A stretch of 64,000 nt of DNA from assembly GCA_030268105.1 (NCBI GenBank), contig BSDZ01000028.1, positions 520,001 through 584,000 on the forward strand, in the 5' to 3' direction. The position numbers and the translations under genes are program-made. Positions 1 to 11,047 of the stretch are shown here, piece by piece. The DNA is from Volvox africanus. Its lineage: Eukaryota; Chlorophyta; Chlorophyceae; Chlamydomonadales; Volvocaceae. The notes under the pieces were generated by a model. The model ran no database searches. It saw only the letters and a list, made by a program, of their open reading frames with translations, and was not told the origin of the DNA. Position 1 is the first letter of the stretch, and every line of letters starts with the position of its first letter.

Positions 1-870
1 CTGATAGGTTCGATGAGCCCGAGCCAAGCCAAAGCACCTGCCCGTCATAATGCAGATTGGATCGTATTCGATCCAGGATGGACGAGCAGTGCTACGGGGG
101 GGGGGCCGGAAAAGGGGGCTCTTAAAACGATAGTAGATAAAGCTGACGGCTTTTGACGACTAAAACCCAAGATGCGAACCGCAGAGAATCAGGCTTTTGC
201 ATCCTGCAAGGCCACCGTTGCAACCGAAGCTCTCCCAAGAATGTCATATTGACCGCAACGCAAAGTGTTGACAACTGCTTTACAAACTCCCGACCTTCAG
301 GATTTCTAACCTAGGCCTGAGCGCCCGAGGGCTGCCCCAGGCCACCAGCTCCAGAACCGTATGAAAAAAGTGCCCTATTATTCATTTCTTAACGGTATCT
401 TAAAATCTAAAGTCAGGTGCAAACGCTCGATGGCGCATGCACGCACAGAATCGAGGCAGAATATTACTTGCATGCTGGATCGTGCCTTGATTGCGTTCCA
501 CATTCTAACCGGCACCGTTGGTACGCAAGGCTTTCGGCTAGCCCTACTCAGTCGAGTAAATACGAGCCGAAACGTCATATTCCTGCATGTGTTTGTTATA
601 TGTACTATGGAAAGGCGCTGAACCCTTGGCGATGAAATGACCCACTTTGCCGGCCCAACACTGCCTCTACTGCTCAACTTGTTTAATCTGTTGTATGAAT
701 TTATTTTTTCAAAGAATATTTAAGTATGTCATCGAAGAAGATTTTAAAACAGCTGAGGTGGGCACTTGAGGATAAGTGAAGTCCACCTTGCTTACATATA
801 ATCTATCCTTGCTGCATCTGTCCAAATTGATTCCTTATTGAAACGGGACCAGTTGATTCTCCAATCCTGC
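1..870. other. No gene seen at left edge
   Basis: Reading frames here are short, overlap on both strands and lack conserved motifs. The stretch could be an intron or upstream intergenic DNA of the possible terminal exon that follows at 875. Confidence 0.4.
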
Positions 871-874
871 TCAG

Positions 875-1121
875 GCGAACTGTTTTGGATGAGGTACTAG
901 CAAAGTTTGAGGCGCTACCCGATGGCATCGGCAGGCGGCCAGACGCCGAGACCTGGAGCTCGTACTTTCAGCGCCTCCGTCAGAACCGAAATCGCATGTG
1001 GTTAAGGGAGAAGGGGCTAGCGGCTCCGCTTCTGGATGCGGTCGTCCGGGCGACCGCCTCAGTGGACGCAATCCTACAGGTGGAGGCAGCGGCTAGTACT
1101 GCTAATCCTCAACGGTGGTGA
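875..1121 (+). CDS. Possible terminal exon of an unidentified gene
   Basis: A GC-rich reading frame of about 80 codons opens just after a plausible pyrimidine-rich splice acceptor (CCTGCTCAG, ending at 874) and stops with TGA at 1119-1121. The peptide is a mixed, charged and probably helical sequence (for example WSSYFQRLRQNRNRMWLREK) without low-complexity runs, unlike the random frames around it. No upstream exon could be tied to it and I do not recognise the family. It could equally be a remnant of a mobile element. The frame could be chance in GC-rich DNA. Confidence 0.28.
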
Positions 1122-1724
1122 GCGAGCTGCAGCCATCCACTGCCTTCCTTCCCAGCAATAAAGTCATGGGACAGGGTTCATGGAAGGGGAGAGGGAGTAA
1201 CTATTGATCTGAGTTGCTCGTTGAGTGATGGGAAGGACGGGGAGGAGCACGTACAGGGCGGGGTTGTGGAATGAGGAATCAAACAGGAGGTCATCACGGA
1301 CAATGGGGTTGGGGCAACGGAGGCCGGGCGACGAAGTATATAATGACGCGTAAAACGAATGGTAGCTAGGTGCATCCCCGCAACAATTTGCGTAGCACCT
1401 ACCATCATCAATGAATACTCGGTCATACGTATCTATTCCAGATTTTAGTATAGGTTATGGGGAGAAAAATGCCTTTTTGTGGGCTTTACGTGGGCTGAAA
1501 GAAGCCTGTGTACGCGGAGATATGTATGTTCGTTAGCTAACGGGCCCCTATTACCTAAGCTAGTTTGTGAAGTGTTCACGCAACCCCTGCCTTCCTAAGC
1601 TGGCCTCACTCCTAAGCTCTGAATAATGAATAACCAGATTTTGTGGATGTTGATTATTGCTATACATGTCGTCCAACTAACCCCCTGCCATGCAACTCAT
1701 GTGATGGTCCGTCCATGCAATGTT

Positions 1725-1814
1725 AGGGAGGGAGGGAGGGAGGGAGGGAGGGAGGGAGGGAGGGAGGGAGGGAGGGAGGGAGGGAGGGAGGGAGGGAGGG
1801 AGGGAGGGAGGGAG
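1725..1814 (+). repeat. (AGGG)n microsatellite, about 22 units
   Basis: An uninterrupted run of the tetranucleotide AGGG covers about 90 bp. The G-rich strand has many GGG tracts in register and could fold into G-quadruplexes. Reading frames through it give only EGGR repeats and are not genes. Confidence 0.97.
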
Positions 1815-1891
1815 AGTCGCCTCACTTGCTTATCCCTTCCGCTCCCACCCTGCTCCGTTCCCGTCCCTCCATGTGCACAATGCACCTGCAG

Positions 1892-2294
1892 CTCCGCCTC
1901 ATTGCCGGAAGTAAAAGAGCACCAGCAACAACAGCACCAGCAACAACAGCAAGACGGAGCGCTGCTGCCGCCACCCTCGCCCTCGTCAGCAGTGGCGGTG
2001 GCCTCGAAACCGCAGCCATTACCACGTCCACGTCCACGGCCGCCGCCACCGCAGCAGCGGCAGCAGCAGCAGCAGCAGCAGCAGGGCCACCAGCTGCACG
2101 ATGCACGACAGCGGAGCCAGTATCAGAAGAAGGCCACGCAGCAACTGCACTCCCAAAAAGTGCCAGCTTCGTCCTCTTCACGAGCACAGGGAGGGGCAGC
2201 AGCAGCCCCCAGCGAGGGGCTGCCGCTGTCACCGCTGCATCCCTCCTCCTCCGCGTCATCATACGTAGGGCCAAAGGCTGCAGAATCATCCTGA
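1892..2294 (+). CDS. Possible Gln/Pro/Ser-rich terminal exon
   Basis: After an acceptor-like CACCTGCAG (ending 1891) one frame stays open to a TGA at 2292-2294. It encodes a Gln-, Pro- and Ser-rich peptide with several CAG/CAA runs and then a Ser/Ala-rich tail. Such low-complexity tails are common in volvocine proteins, and a TGTAA lies downstream near 2612. Two other frames are also open here, including an alanine-rich one on the minus strand, so coding strand and frame are not certain. No domain is visible and no upstream exon was found. Confidence 0.22.
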
Positions 2295-3643
2295 ATGATT
2301 ATGTTGTAGCCACAATCACGCTACAAAATATTAGCATGCATTTTTTGTGTGCTGCTGGTATCTGTCCAGCTATATACATCTAATATATATGCTAGTAACA
2401 GATACCCTGTCAGGGAATTTGGGAATATGGCGTGCAAGCATTCGCAGGAATGCAGGAGATGAAATGCAGAATGGCACGCAAGCAAGACACGTACGACAGG
2501 CAAGGCCATTTTTGAAAGGGTTGAGTCGACAGCAGCTAGCTTTTAAACCTGACATATATTGACTTATATGACCCTTATTCTGTTGTCTTGTATTTGATAT
2601 CAATTGGTTTGATTGTAAGAGAGGTACGACAAGTAAATGATAAACATAAAAACGTAAATCGCAGTTGCAGAATGACACTTCCAAGTCGCCATAGTTTTTA
2701 GGTACTGATCTTATATGGTGCAGAGAGCAACAACTGGTTGTGGGTCCCTCCAGTTCCCTAGCTAGGTATCAACGTTTCAACATAATCTGCACATGTGTAC
2801 GACATACATACCGCACACCGCACTGCATACCATAGGTGGGCTTTAAGCAAGGGGGGTAGGAAGCAAGAAGAGAGAACTTTTAGATTGAAACCTTTGCTTG
2901 ACGTGTTGTAACCATCCTGTGACTTTACAACATATAAACCAATTTTTTCTTACGGGTTCAAGAGCTAGAAGCTCTGAAAACCCTAAAACCCTGACACAAA
3001 ATCATTGCTCTGACGCATGCAACTGCTTCTTGGAAGCACATATCCATGTATCATTTTTGTAATCAGGAAACGCGAAGGGAAATACAACCCTGCATGCATG
3101 ACGTATGTACGGCACTTTTCATGTCATGGGATGGACGATTTAGTGCTTAAAGCCAAATAACTGACAGGAGAGCGTCTGAGAGCACTCCATCCTGCTATAT
3201 GCCACGTTGTCCGTGCGTGGACAATAAGCAGGGGACACACAATTCAATATGGCTGCTGAGGTACAAGGAAATGGTCCCTTTTATTTGTATTCATTAGGAT
3301 AGCGACTACTCTTTACTTGCCACGAGCAAAACACATATGATTGTTGCACACAGCCGTGCCCTTGCTGATCCGACAGACATGTGCAGCCACCATCCCGACA
3401 GGTAGGACGACCTTGTAGGACGAAGCAGCCACCGTCACATCTGTGGCCTGTATATAGCAGCCATGGCCATATGTATACAGTGGCGGCCGGTAAGGCATGC
3501 ATGGCTGGATCGATGGCCAATAGGGGCCAATCCTCCTTTATTTCAGCACCACCTAGCTAGCTAGTTAGCTGCATGCATATATAGCTATGCAAGTGATTAG
3601 GAAACAACACGGACTGTACTGCAATGCGTGGTGTTGAGATGAA

Positions 3644-3755
<112 letters not shown>

Positions 3756-3879
3756 AATGAGAAGGAAGGAAGAAGAAATACCGCAAGGATGCGGCAGTTT
3801 CCCTTCTAACAACTGATATGTTTTGTACATCTATTTCGAACAATTACTTAAAGATAATGATTGAACTACCGCTTTCATG

Positions 3880-4080
3880 GTTATAGGACTACCGTTGTCC
3901 TGGTAAAAATAGGTACTGTAATAGTCGTACATGTACGGCCCACACACCAGCACACTATCACTGTACAGAAGCACCCTGTTAGCATCTTGAGGGGCCTTTT
4001 CGGCTCTCAACTACTACAGGTACGGTGGTCGTGCGGGTACTGGGGCCTGCTGTCCCAGTTTCCTGCACTTCCACCCTCTT
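3880..4080. repeat. Diverged copy of the 6.81-7.00 kb segment
   Basis: This segment matches DNA just downstream of the DUF4436 gene in the same order: GTACATGTACGGC followed by a CACAC tract, then AGAAGCACC, AGCATC, a GAGG(GG)CCTT block, and CTCAACTACT. Spacing between blocks is similar, so it is a degraded duplicate rather than chance. On the minus strand both copies show a similar short peptide (KA, then DA, then VLL), so the parent could have been coding or a long 3' UTR. Confidence 0.6.
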
Positions 4081-4539
4081 AACTGAGATGCTAAAGTGAG
4101 GGCAAAATGTTAGGAGTATAGATTTACATATGGACCAACCGTTTCTAACACATAGGTTTCAACATCCTTGTCAATTCCTCGCGCTACTAAGGGTACCTTG
4201 TTGGGATCAAGTTTTCTGCAAAGACTACGTTACACGCTAGTGCCCAACCAGGGCGACAATGAACATACGCGAACCCTGCCTTATAAACATGCGTTGGATG
4301 AGTTCAGTCGTTTTGCACCCCAGCAACCTCCTCCCACTCGGGAATGCTTGGCCCGGGGAACCAGATCCAAGCAACCAACTGATTTATTGCATTCAAAAAA
4401 GCAAGCTTGGATTAGGAAGTTTGTATGTATTTAAACAAAAACATATTCTCGCTAAAACAGGAACCTGCAAACCTTTGCCTAGGAATAGTGGTGTTAAGCC
4501 TTCTTGCCTGCAGGCCGAAAAATGTGGCTCAAGATGTAG

Positions 4540-4645
4540 TATCCTGGGGTATCTACAGGTAGTGTCAAAGATTGAGCCGCAGGCAGTCATCTTCCGATCG
4601 GGCCTTTGTAGGCCGACACAACAGAGATACAATACAAGATACCTT
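4540..4645 (+). repeat. Dispersed hairpin repeat, copy A
   Basis: One of at least three copies sharing TATCCTGG-GTATCTAC, a GTAGTGTC block, CATCTTCCGATCGGGCCTTTG-like DNA and a GACACAACA-like end. Other copies lie at 5584 and 14201, with partial ones near 43566 and 45514. In this copy the 3' arm of the small hairpin is decayed. Confidence 0.75.
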
Positions 4646-4759
4646 TTAACTAGCTTTAAAAATAATAATGCATTAACATCCTTGGATCAGGATTTAATTT
4701 ATCTATAAGACATGCGGAAAAGCGTTTCACGGAAGTGACAGCAACGGCAAGAATTTTCG

Positions 4760-5180
4760 GGGGCCTTACATGACTAGTACTCCTTACAGAAGGGGACATG
4801 CACGATATGACCATAGAACTTCCTCGGGGCCTTACATTACTAGCACTCGTTAGAGTCAAAGTGGATGTACGAGAAAACAATTAAAATTTAAATTAATTAA
4901 TAAAGTAAATTAGAATTATTAACTTCAGGAATGTTCAAAAAACAAAATAAATTAATTAACATACATTTGCGAAATTTAAGTCGTGCTTTTAGATATTCAT
5001 GGGCCTACCACTTCACCGCTAAGGAAAGGGTCATAGCTACAAGAACTTAAATCGACTACTAGACCAGCTAAATGAAAGCAGAAGTTTGCAAGCTATTGAG
5101 CACATTTAACTGGCGACTCCAAAAATTTCCGAGGGCCTTACACTACAAGGACTCGTCACAGTGGAGGTGAGAACACGACA
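4760..5180 (+). repeat. Three spaced copies of a roughly 40-bp motif
   Basis: The motif begins GGGGCCTTACA, continues ACTAG-ACTCGTTA and ends near GTGGATG. It occurs around 4764, 4827 and 5133 with moderate divergence. The first two are about 63 bp apart; the third lies beyond an AT-rich block. It may be an old tandem array split by an insertion. Confidence 0.5.
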
Positions 5181-5583
5181 CAAAGATATTGCTAAAAAAA
5201 TTTAAAAAAATAAAACTTCCTAAAAGACAAAGAAGTAAAAGATTAAAACGTTGTTATCTAAAATTACTGTACCAGTAATAACAGAGGTAGCAATTAAATT
5301 AAATTGAATTTAAAATACGAAATTAAAGGTAAAAATGTAAAATTACCAGGCTGTAGCAAATAGCCGTCAAGCAACACGGATGGCATACACGAGGTTTTAG
5401 TTGGGAAAGCTCAACGACTGGAATTTAATATATAGGTAGTCCAACTTGCTTATATATATAGTTGATATCTCAGGGCTCAGGCAGTGGTATAGCAGCGAGA
5501 AATATCCTGCCAAGGATGAGACAGGGTACGTCTCTCTATTGCTGGACGATGCGAATGACAAGTGAGCGAGGGGTTTTATGTCG

Positions 5584-5685
5584 TATCCTGTTGTATCTAC
5601 GGGTAGTGTCCAGGATGGGCCGTGTATGGTCATCTTCCGATTGGGCCCTTGCTTAGGCAGACATAACAAGACATATAAGGTTGTA
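5584..5685 (+). repeat. Dispersed hairpin repeat, copy B
   Basis: Nearly identical to copy C at 14201 over TATCTACGGGTAGTGTCCAGGATG and GTATGGTCATCTTCCGAT. The ATCCTG and CAGGAT arms are complementary and enclose the CTACGGGTAG inner palindrome. The end reads GCAGACATAACA. Confidence 0.75.
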
Positions 5686-6213
5686 AGGCGGATATAACAT
5701 TATACACCATTGGACACGTGCTGTATATGTGTACGTACCTTGTTGATGCCACCGCTGGTGTAACGCAGGGTGCCATATCACATGTGTGATGACGTGGGTG
5801 CGTGTGAGCTGCCCCATCTATCACACCTAGGGTTCACTGCTGGATTATTAGATCTCGTTGACTCTTTTGCTCTCTGCGGCCCCTATCCATGTATGTGCAA
5901 CAACGTCCCGTTAGGACCACCAACTGACGACATTTAGATAGGTGGTTTCAAGCCACCCTGCGCGCATTGCCCCAGCAGGCCCCCTTAGGGACTGCCATTC
6001 CGGATGCACAGCAGTTCAGGGGCGGAGGATTCAATCGTCCATTGAGTCCTACCGATCAGTGATGGCGGACAAGTACATGACTGAGGACTTAAACGATCCC
6101 TGCTGCTCATATACGCTCATTGGGGCCCACGCAGATCCCTTACCACCCCGGTTCTCGTTAAGATTTAAATAAACAGGTCGGTCAAAAGATTACGAATAAA
6201 CCCTAGATACCTA

Positions 6214-6264
6214 AACACACACACACACACACACATACACACACATACACACACACATATATAT
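6214..6264. repeat. (CA)n microsatellite with TA end
   Basis: An ACAC tract of about 45 bp with a few CATA interruptions, running into a short (TA)n. Seen directly. Confidence 0.95.
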
Positions 6265-6696
6265 TCAGTAAAACAGGACACGCACGTCTAGGTCCACAAG
6301 TAATAAACCTTTACAAGCCACATAGCCATGTATAGTTCAATGCATACCAGGAAAACATGCATGCATCTCAACCAAGTGATACTTTATGCATTCCTGCACA
6401 GATAGATAGCTGCACACAAGCGACTATTCATCCCTTTAGTTCTCTATGTACCATCACAGTACTCATTACTTAATAAGGCGTCTCTACGTACATACTGCGA
6501 TGCCTGTATGTTTGAACCGCCCCCATCATTGCACACGATGCAGGCCAATCCGTATGGTAGCGAGTATGTCCGAGTAGCGAGTAACCCTAAGTCATCATGT
6601 ATCCGTAATAAATAACATATAAAAAAACCAAGACGATTATAATCCACTGTAATTCATCATGTTCGGCACCAACCTATCTACCTACATACTGGTATA

Positions 6697-6701
6697 TTAC
6701 A
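6697..6701 (-). terminator. Putative TGTAA poly(A) signal, DUF4436 gene
   Basis: TTACA on the plus strand gives TGTAA on the minus strand about 320 nt past the stop at 7019. TGTAA is the usual chlorophycean poly(A) signal. If used, the open frame at 6678-6956 is 3' UTR and not a gene. Confidence 0.35.
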
Positions 6702-7018
6702 CCGCTCCGCGGCTTTCTCTGGTTGCTGCTGAGGAGCATCTGAGACATTTGGATGCTGTGCTGCTGCCGTACTACTCGGTAAAGCAGTAGGCACGGTTGT
6801 AAGCAATATAGGTGTGGTGTATGGGATAGGGTTACCAGCATCAGCAGTGACAGTAGTTGTAGTACATGTACGGCACACATCCACGATGTAAGGTGCAAGA
6901 AGCACCTTCTCAGCATCAGGAGAGGCCTTATCTCGAGAGGCCTTAATTTGTAGCACTCAACTACTTTAATATAAAGCGGCAGTGGTGGCAAAATAATGAG
7001 CAGCAGACGCAATTTAGT

Positions 7019-8956
7019 TTACGGAATGTTTTTTATTGTCCCGGTGGCGTGTCCTTGCTGGTGCTCCGTTGGTGGTTGCTCCTGTGGTTGCTCCTCTGTT
7101 TGCGGCTTCTGCCCCCTTGATGGTTGCTCCTCTGTTTGCTGTGATGACTCGGTTTGCTTTTTATCGTTCTCTTTTTCCCCAACCAACGTGACGTAGAAAA
7201 TGTACAGGTAGATTATGCATGCAATGGAGACCAAGGCCATGTTCCAAATGAACCCCGTCATGTCAATCACCAAATTGGCCTCCGTGGGAATGCCGGGCTG
7301 CGTGCTTCGGAGCTGTGGCAGCGCAAACAGCACTGTAGTAGTGAAGCTGGCCATTTCAATGACCTTGTCGAATTTTCTGTACCACACAATGTAGAGCACC
7401 TGGGTGAAAATGATGATGCTCAGAATCCACATGAGCAGGACGATGAAGATGGACACGAAGCGAGCGATAGCTGAGCGATTGCCCCAAATTAGGAATGAAG
7501 CCTCTGAGAAATCGTTTCTTCCGTCCAATCCCATCAAGTACATGTCTCGGGGTTTCCTAACGTGGTACTTGAAGCCTGAGCCCTTCTGCATCACTGCCGC
7601 CACGAAGGGTACACGAGTTGATCCCCCATGGTCATCATCTTGGAGTGAAATGGCCAACCTTATATGAGCCCTGTACCTGCGGCAGATATGTATGCATGGC
7701 TGGATATAGGAGGTCGTGTGTGAAGGCACAAGCATTGCAATACATACGTACCACATACAGTACTTGGTGATTCAATATCCGTTAATCAAGGGTTTAGTGT
7801 AAGTGTTAGTGTTAGGGCTTAGTTAACCGAAAAGCTCAGTTACCCAAACACCTTTTATATATAAGACCGAATTTTGTTTAGGGAACAATGCTTAAAAATC
7901 CATGCCATATTGATAAATTTTCAAGCGAATATTCATTTATTGCTTTACAATTCGTTAGAGCTCGTAAGGCCCGGACGAGCCAGGAGGCTCTATGAATTAA
8001 GGCACCGCAAGTTGACGCAAAAAGTATTGATAAAAGATATAAAACGAAGCTATATTACAAAAGATTCCAATCGTGCAATGATACGAGAAAGAAATAAAGG
8101 GCGTGATAAAGTGGTTCGTAGTTGGACAGGGTTCGACTTAGCTACCTAGCTAGGTCCTACATACCCTCATTCGATGACCATCTTAAATGGACCCCTACAA
8201 GTGCATAATTATTCGAGCGGAAAATGAAAACCCGCCCAGTGCCCTTGGCACCTAGTAAGCAGGATCCTCTCTAAAACCCCAACTACTGGATCCCGTACAG
8301 TTAGACCGTACGTTCTTGGTGCTATAAATTTGGTGCATATTTCAAGGAAGTGATTACAGGCTTATCTTTACCATGTTCAGCACGCCAAATTTTTAACTTC
8401 TTCATTAGTAGCTGCAGAAGCTCGAGGCGAAGCTAGGGTAGAAATCTAAGCATTGCTAGGCAATGCAATCTACTTTTGCAGGAGATCCATTAATATCATC
8501 TCCTTTTTCTTGTTGTCTTGCTAATTTTGCGTAAGGTGAGTTAATAAATCATAACTAACAAGTTGATCGAAGCTTTTTAACCCAAAATAAATTTAAGCAA
8601 GCGCAACCAAGCTCATTAAGGAGCTTCTTGTCTCTTTCGGTAATGGTATAAAAGGTCTGGATCTTTTTCCTGTTAGTGTTACTATGAGCTTTATGACTAA
8701 CTGGTCCGGAACATTAAATTGGACACCATATTTATAGCACCAAGAACGTACGGTCTCATGGAAACTTATAAAGAGGGTTTATGGCATCTAATAGCACGTT
8801 TTGGAGATGTATCCCGGAATACGTTTTATCTCAAAGTTGCTAAGCAACTTATCTCGATAGAGCTTTGCCAGCCAAACCAATTGTCGGCTAAAACATGGTC
8901 AAACAGCACTTGGTTCTCTATTGCATCACAGTACGACCTTCACATAACACATTATG

Positions 8957-9004
<48 letters not shown>

Positions 9005-11047
9005 AAAAGGCTAATAAAGAGTGTAGGTAAGGCCAATAAAGTATTATTAGATTTATCATATATATATATATATATACGAAAAGGGTTGCATGGAATGATA
9101 CAGGACGGAAACACCTTACCCAGCCCAAACTATCAGAATAAATAATACTTTATTAGCCATTCCCACACAGTTATGTATATATCGATCATCCTCAACAATT
9201 ACACAAAAAAAGTATCTTAAAGAAAATATCTCTTGTTATTTGGGTAAATTTGGGTTTTGCAGCAGTGCGCGCGACTTTGGGAACGAAAACTTCGTTAGGG
9301 ATGTATGGTCTCCAGTCAGGGTGGCAGTTCATCACCAGCGGGTCATTCTTAAGGAGTCTAGCTGTGATGGTCAATATGGCATAATCCTTAAAACAACAGT
9401 GACATGAATGAATTATCTACTTCCATAAATCGGTGTTGGACATTTCCACAGTATATAACATAATGTATGTCCATCGCCAATCTATCATTCATTCATATAT
9501 AATAAAAATGCATACAGACGGACGGATGGACGGACGGATGGACAGGATGACGGACATACAGGAATACGAACTTACGTGTCAAAGGGATACATTCGTGTAT
9601 GCCTCTCCGCAAACACAGGCAAGTTGTCGAGGGATGCCATCGAAGAGCTGACAGAACCACTCACTCTCAGAACGTCATTGCCATTGACGTTAATCACCAG
9701 CGATAGCTTCCGATTTATGGGAGGGATGGTAATGATGCCTCTTGCGCTGGAATCGTCGCCGCTGGGATCAGTGTTTCGGGATTGCACAGGAGGCGTCTGA
9801 AATGACGCCCTGACTAGGCCGCTTAAAACGAACCTCTGGACATCCACGTCCTGTGCGTGGGATTGTTATTAACAATACGACAGTTAATACAATGTTCATG
9901 CAGTTATTTCTGCTTCTGTACTAATGATATGGGGAGCAACCCAAGCAAGTCCATCCGATAGGTAGATCTATCTGCTGGGACCCCGACAAGCGACGAATAC
10001 TTAGTTAGCTTATGCGTGTTGCGTGAGAATACGGGAAAAATCACATACACACATACATATATATATATATTAGAACACGCAGTAGTAGTGCTCTCAGCGC
10101 TGCATAGCCAAGAGTACAGGTTCCAGTAGATTGGGAGGAGCGGAGGACGTACATACATATAAACACATACACATACACACGTGCGTGGGCTCCCTGGGTC
10201 GAGTAGTACTGGCTGAGTACGAGTACGAGTACGAGTACTGGCTGCGGGTACATAGACTGTGATGACCTCTCACGCACGCGATTTCCCCCCCCCCCCAAGC
10301 CAAGTCACGTCCCTAAAACCCTAACCCTAACCCTAAGTCAAGCCAACGCACCTGGATGACAATGGCAACAAAGACAGTGTTGTTTGGATATGTTGGTAGG
10401 TTGGCCGGGTAACTCAGAGAGTAGTCGAAGGCATCTTCAAAGTCCTGCTCGCATAGCTGCTGGCGTACAGCTCGAGGGGGAGATGGTGGTCTAGGAGGAG
10501 GCGGTGGAGCTTGTGGAGGTAGTTTATGCTGTCCAACAGCCGTTGGTTCATTATTAATCATTGATGGTGACGGAAGTGGCGGCGCTTCAGGAATGTTGAT
10601 GAAAGGAAAATAGTCGTAATCACCGACATTGTCAGGCGTGATGAGGTCAATGTTAGCCTCCCTCAATCCGCACACTACAGCGATTGGACCGTTCCTGGTG
10701 AACTTATTCATGGTTACCCCGTACACTATGCCCCACGGAAGTAACAACACCAGCATCACGACAACCAACAAGTGAACCAGCGGGATCCAGCCCTTGGGCA
10801 AGTTCGGCTCCAAGATAAACGCCATGCCATTGGCTGCGTATCCGCACGCTTTGCTGGCGAAAATCCCAAGGGCTTTCAGCGGTTGCGTGCATCGCTCCGC
10901 GGAATGGCTAGAAGAACCGCCGCTTCCAGCGGCCTCGATGTCGGTGTGGGAGGCTTCGCCGCCCCTACTGTTATTGGTTCTGCGTTGCAGGCATGATGAT
11001 AACGCTGATGACAATGATGATGCTCTTGTGCGCACAGTGGCAGCCAT
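7019..11047 (-). CDS. DUF4436-type membrane protein, four exons
   Basis: Exons 11047-10352, 9850-9576, 9357-9205 and 7676-7019 give 593 aa. Order: a Ser-rich N-terminus; a first membrane segment (about residues 115-135, LLVVVMLVLLLPWG); a proline-rich stretch (about 190-205); a soluble domain with a YPFDT motif at the exon 2-3 join; then a C-terminal membrane domain with WYRKFDKVIEMASF, FALPQLRSTQPGIP and GFIWNMALVS; and a Gln/Glu-rich cytoplasmic-looking tail. The YPFD motif and the LP-LR-PG-P signature between C-terminal helices are features I associate with DUF4436, an uncharacterised membrane family of bacteria and some eukaryotes; assignment is by memory, not search. The protein is roughly twice the usual length because of the N-terminal, proline-rich and tail additions. 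The start is the first in-frame ATG; an upstream in-frame GTG is not used. The exon 3 donor (GTGTAA) is the weakest join. Function is unknown. Confidence 0.8.
8303..8756 (-). mobile_element. 454-bp element with 33-bp terminal inverted repeats
   Basis: The ends 8303-8335 and 8724-8756 are inverted copies with one mismatch in 33 bp; they start AGACCGTACGTTCTTGGTGC. The element lies in intron 3 of the DUF4436 gene. Minus-strand DNA near 8560-8690 encodes a fragment with TITERDKKLLNELG followed by a WVKKLRS stretch. This resembles the helix-turn-helix part of Tc1/mariner-type transposases, but the link is weak and the frame is broken. No clear target-site duplication is seen, so it is probably a deleted, non-autonomous copy. 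Confidence 0.7.
9031..9158. mobile_element. MITE-like 128-bp inverted-repeat element
   Basis: An 18-bp arm GGCCAATAAAGTATTATT at 9031-9048 is repeated inverted with one mismatch at 9141-9158. The interior includes a short (TA)n. It sits in intron 3 of the DUF4436 gene close to exon 3. No coding capacity. Confidence 0.5.
10311..10336 (+). repeat. Interstitial telomere-like repeat
   Basis: CCCTAAAA then CCCTAA three times, matching plant/green-algal telomere units on the C-rich strand. It lies in intron 1 of the DUF4436 gene, about 13 bp from the exon 1 donor. Far too short to be a chromosome end; probably a repair scar. Confidence 0.8.

Noticed and set aside
4860..5350. AT-rich block as an organelle DNA insertion
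   Set aside because: No recognisable organelle gene fragment is present; composition alone is not enough.
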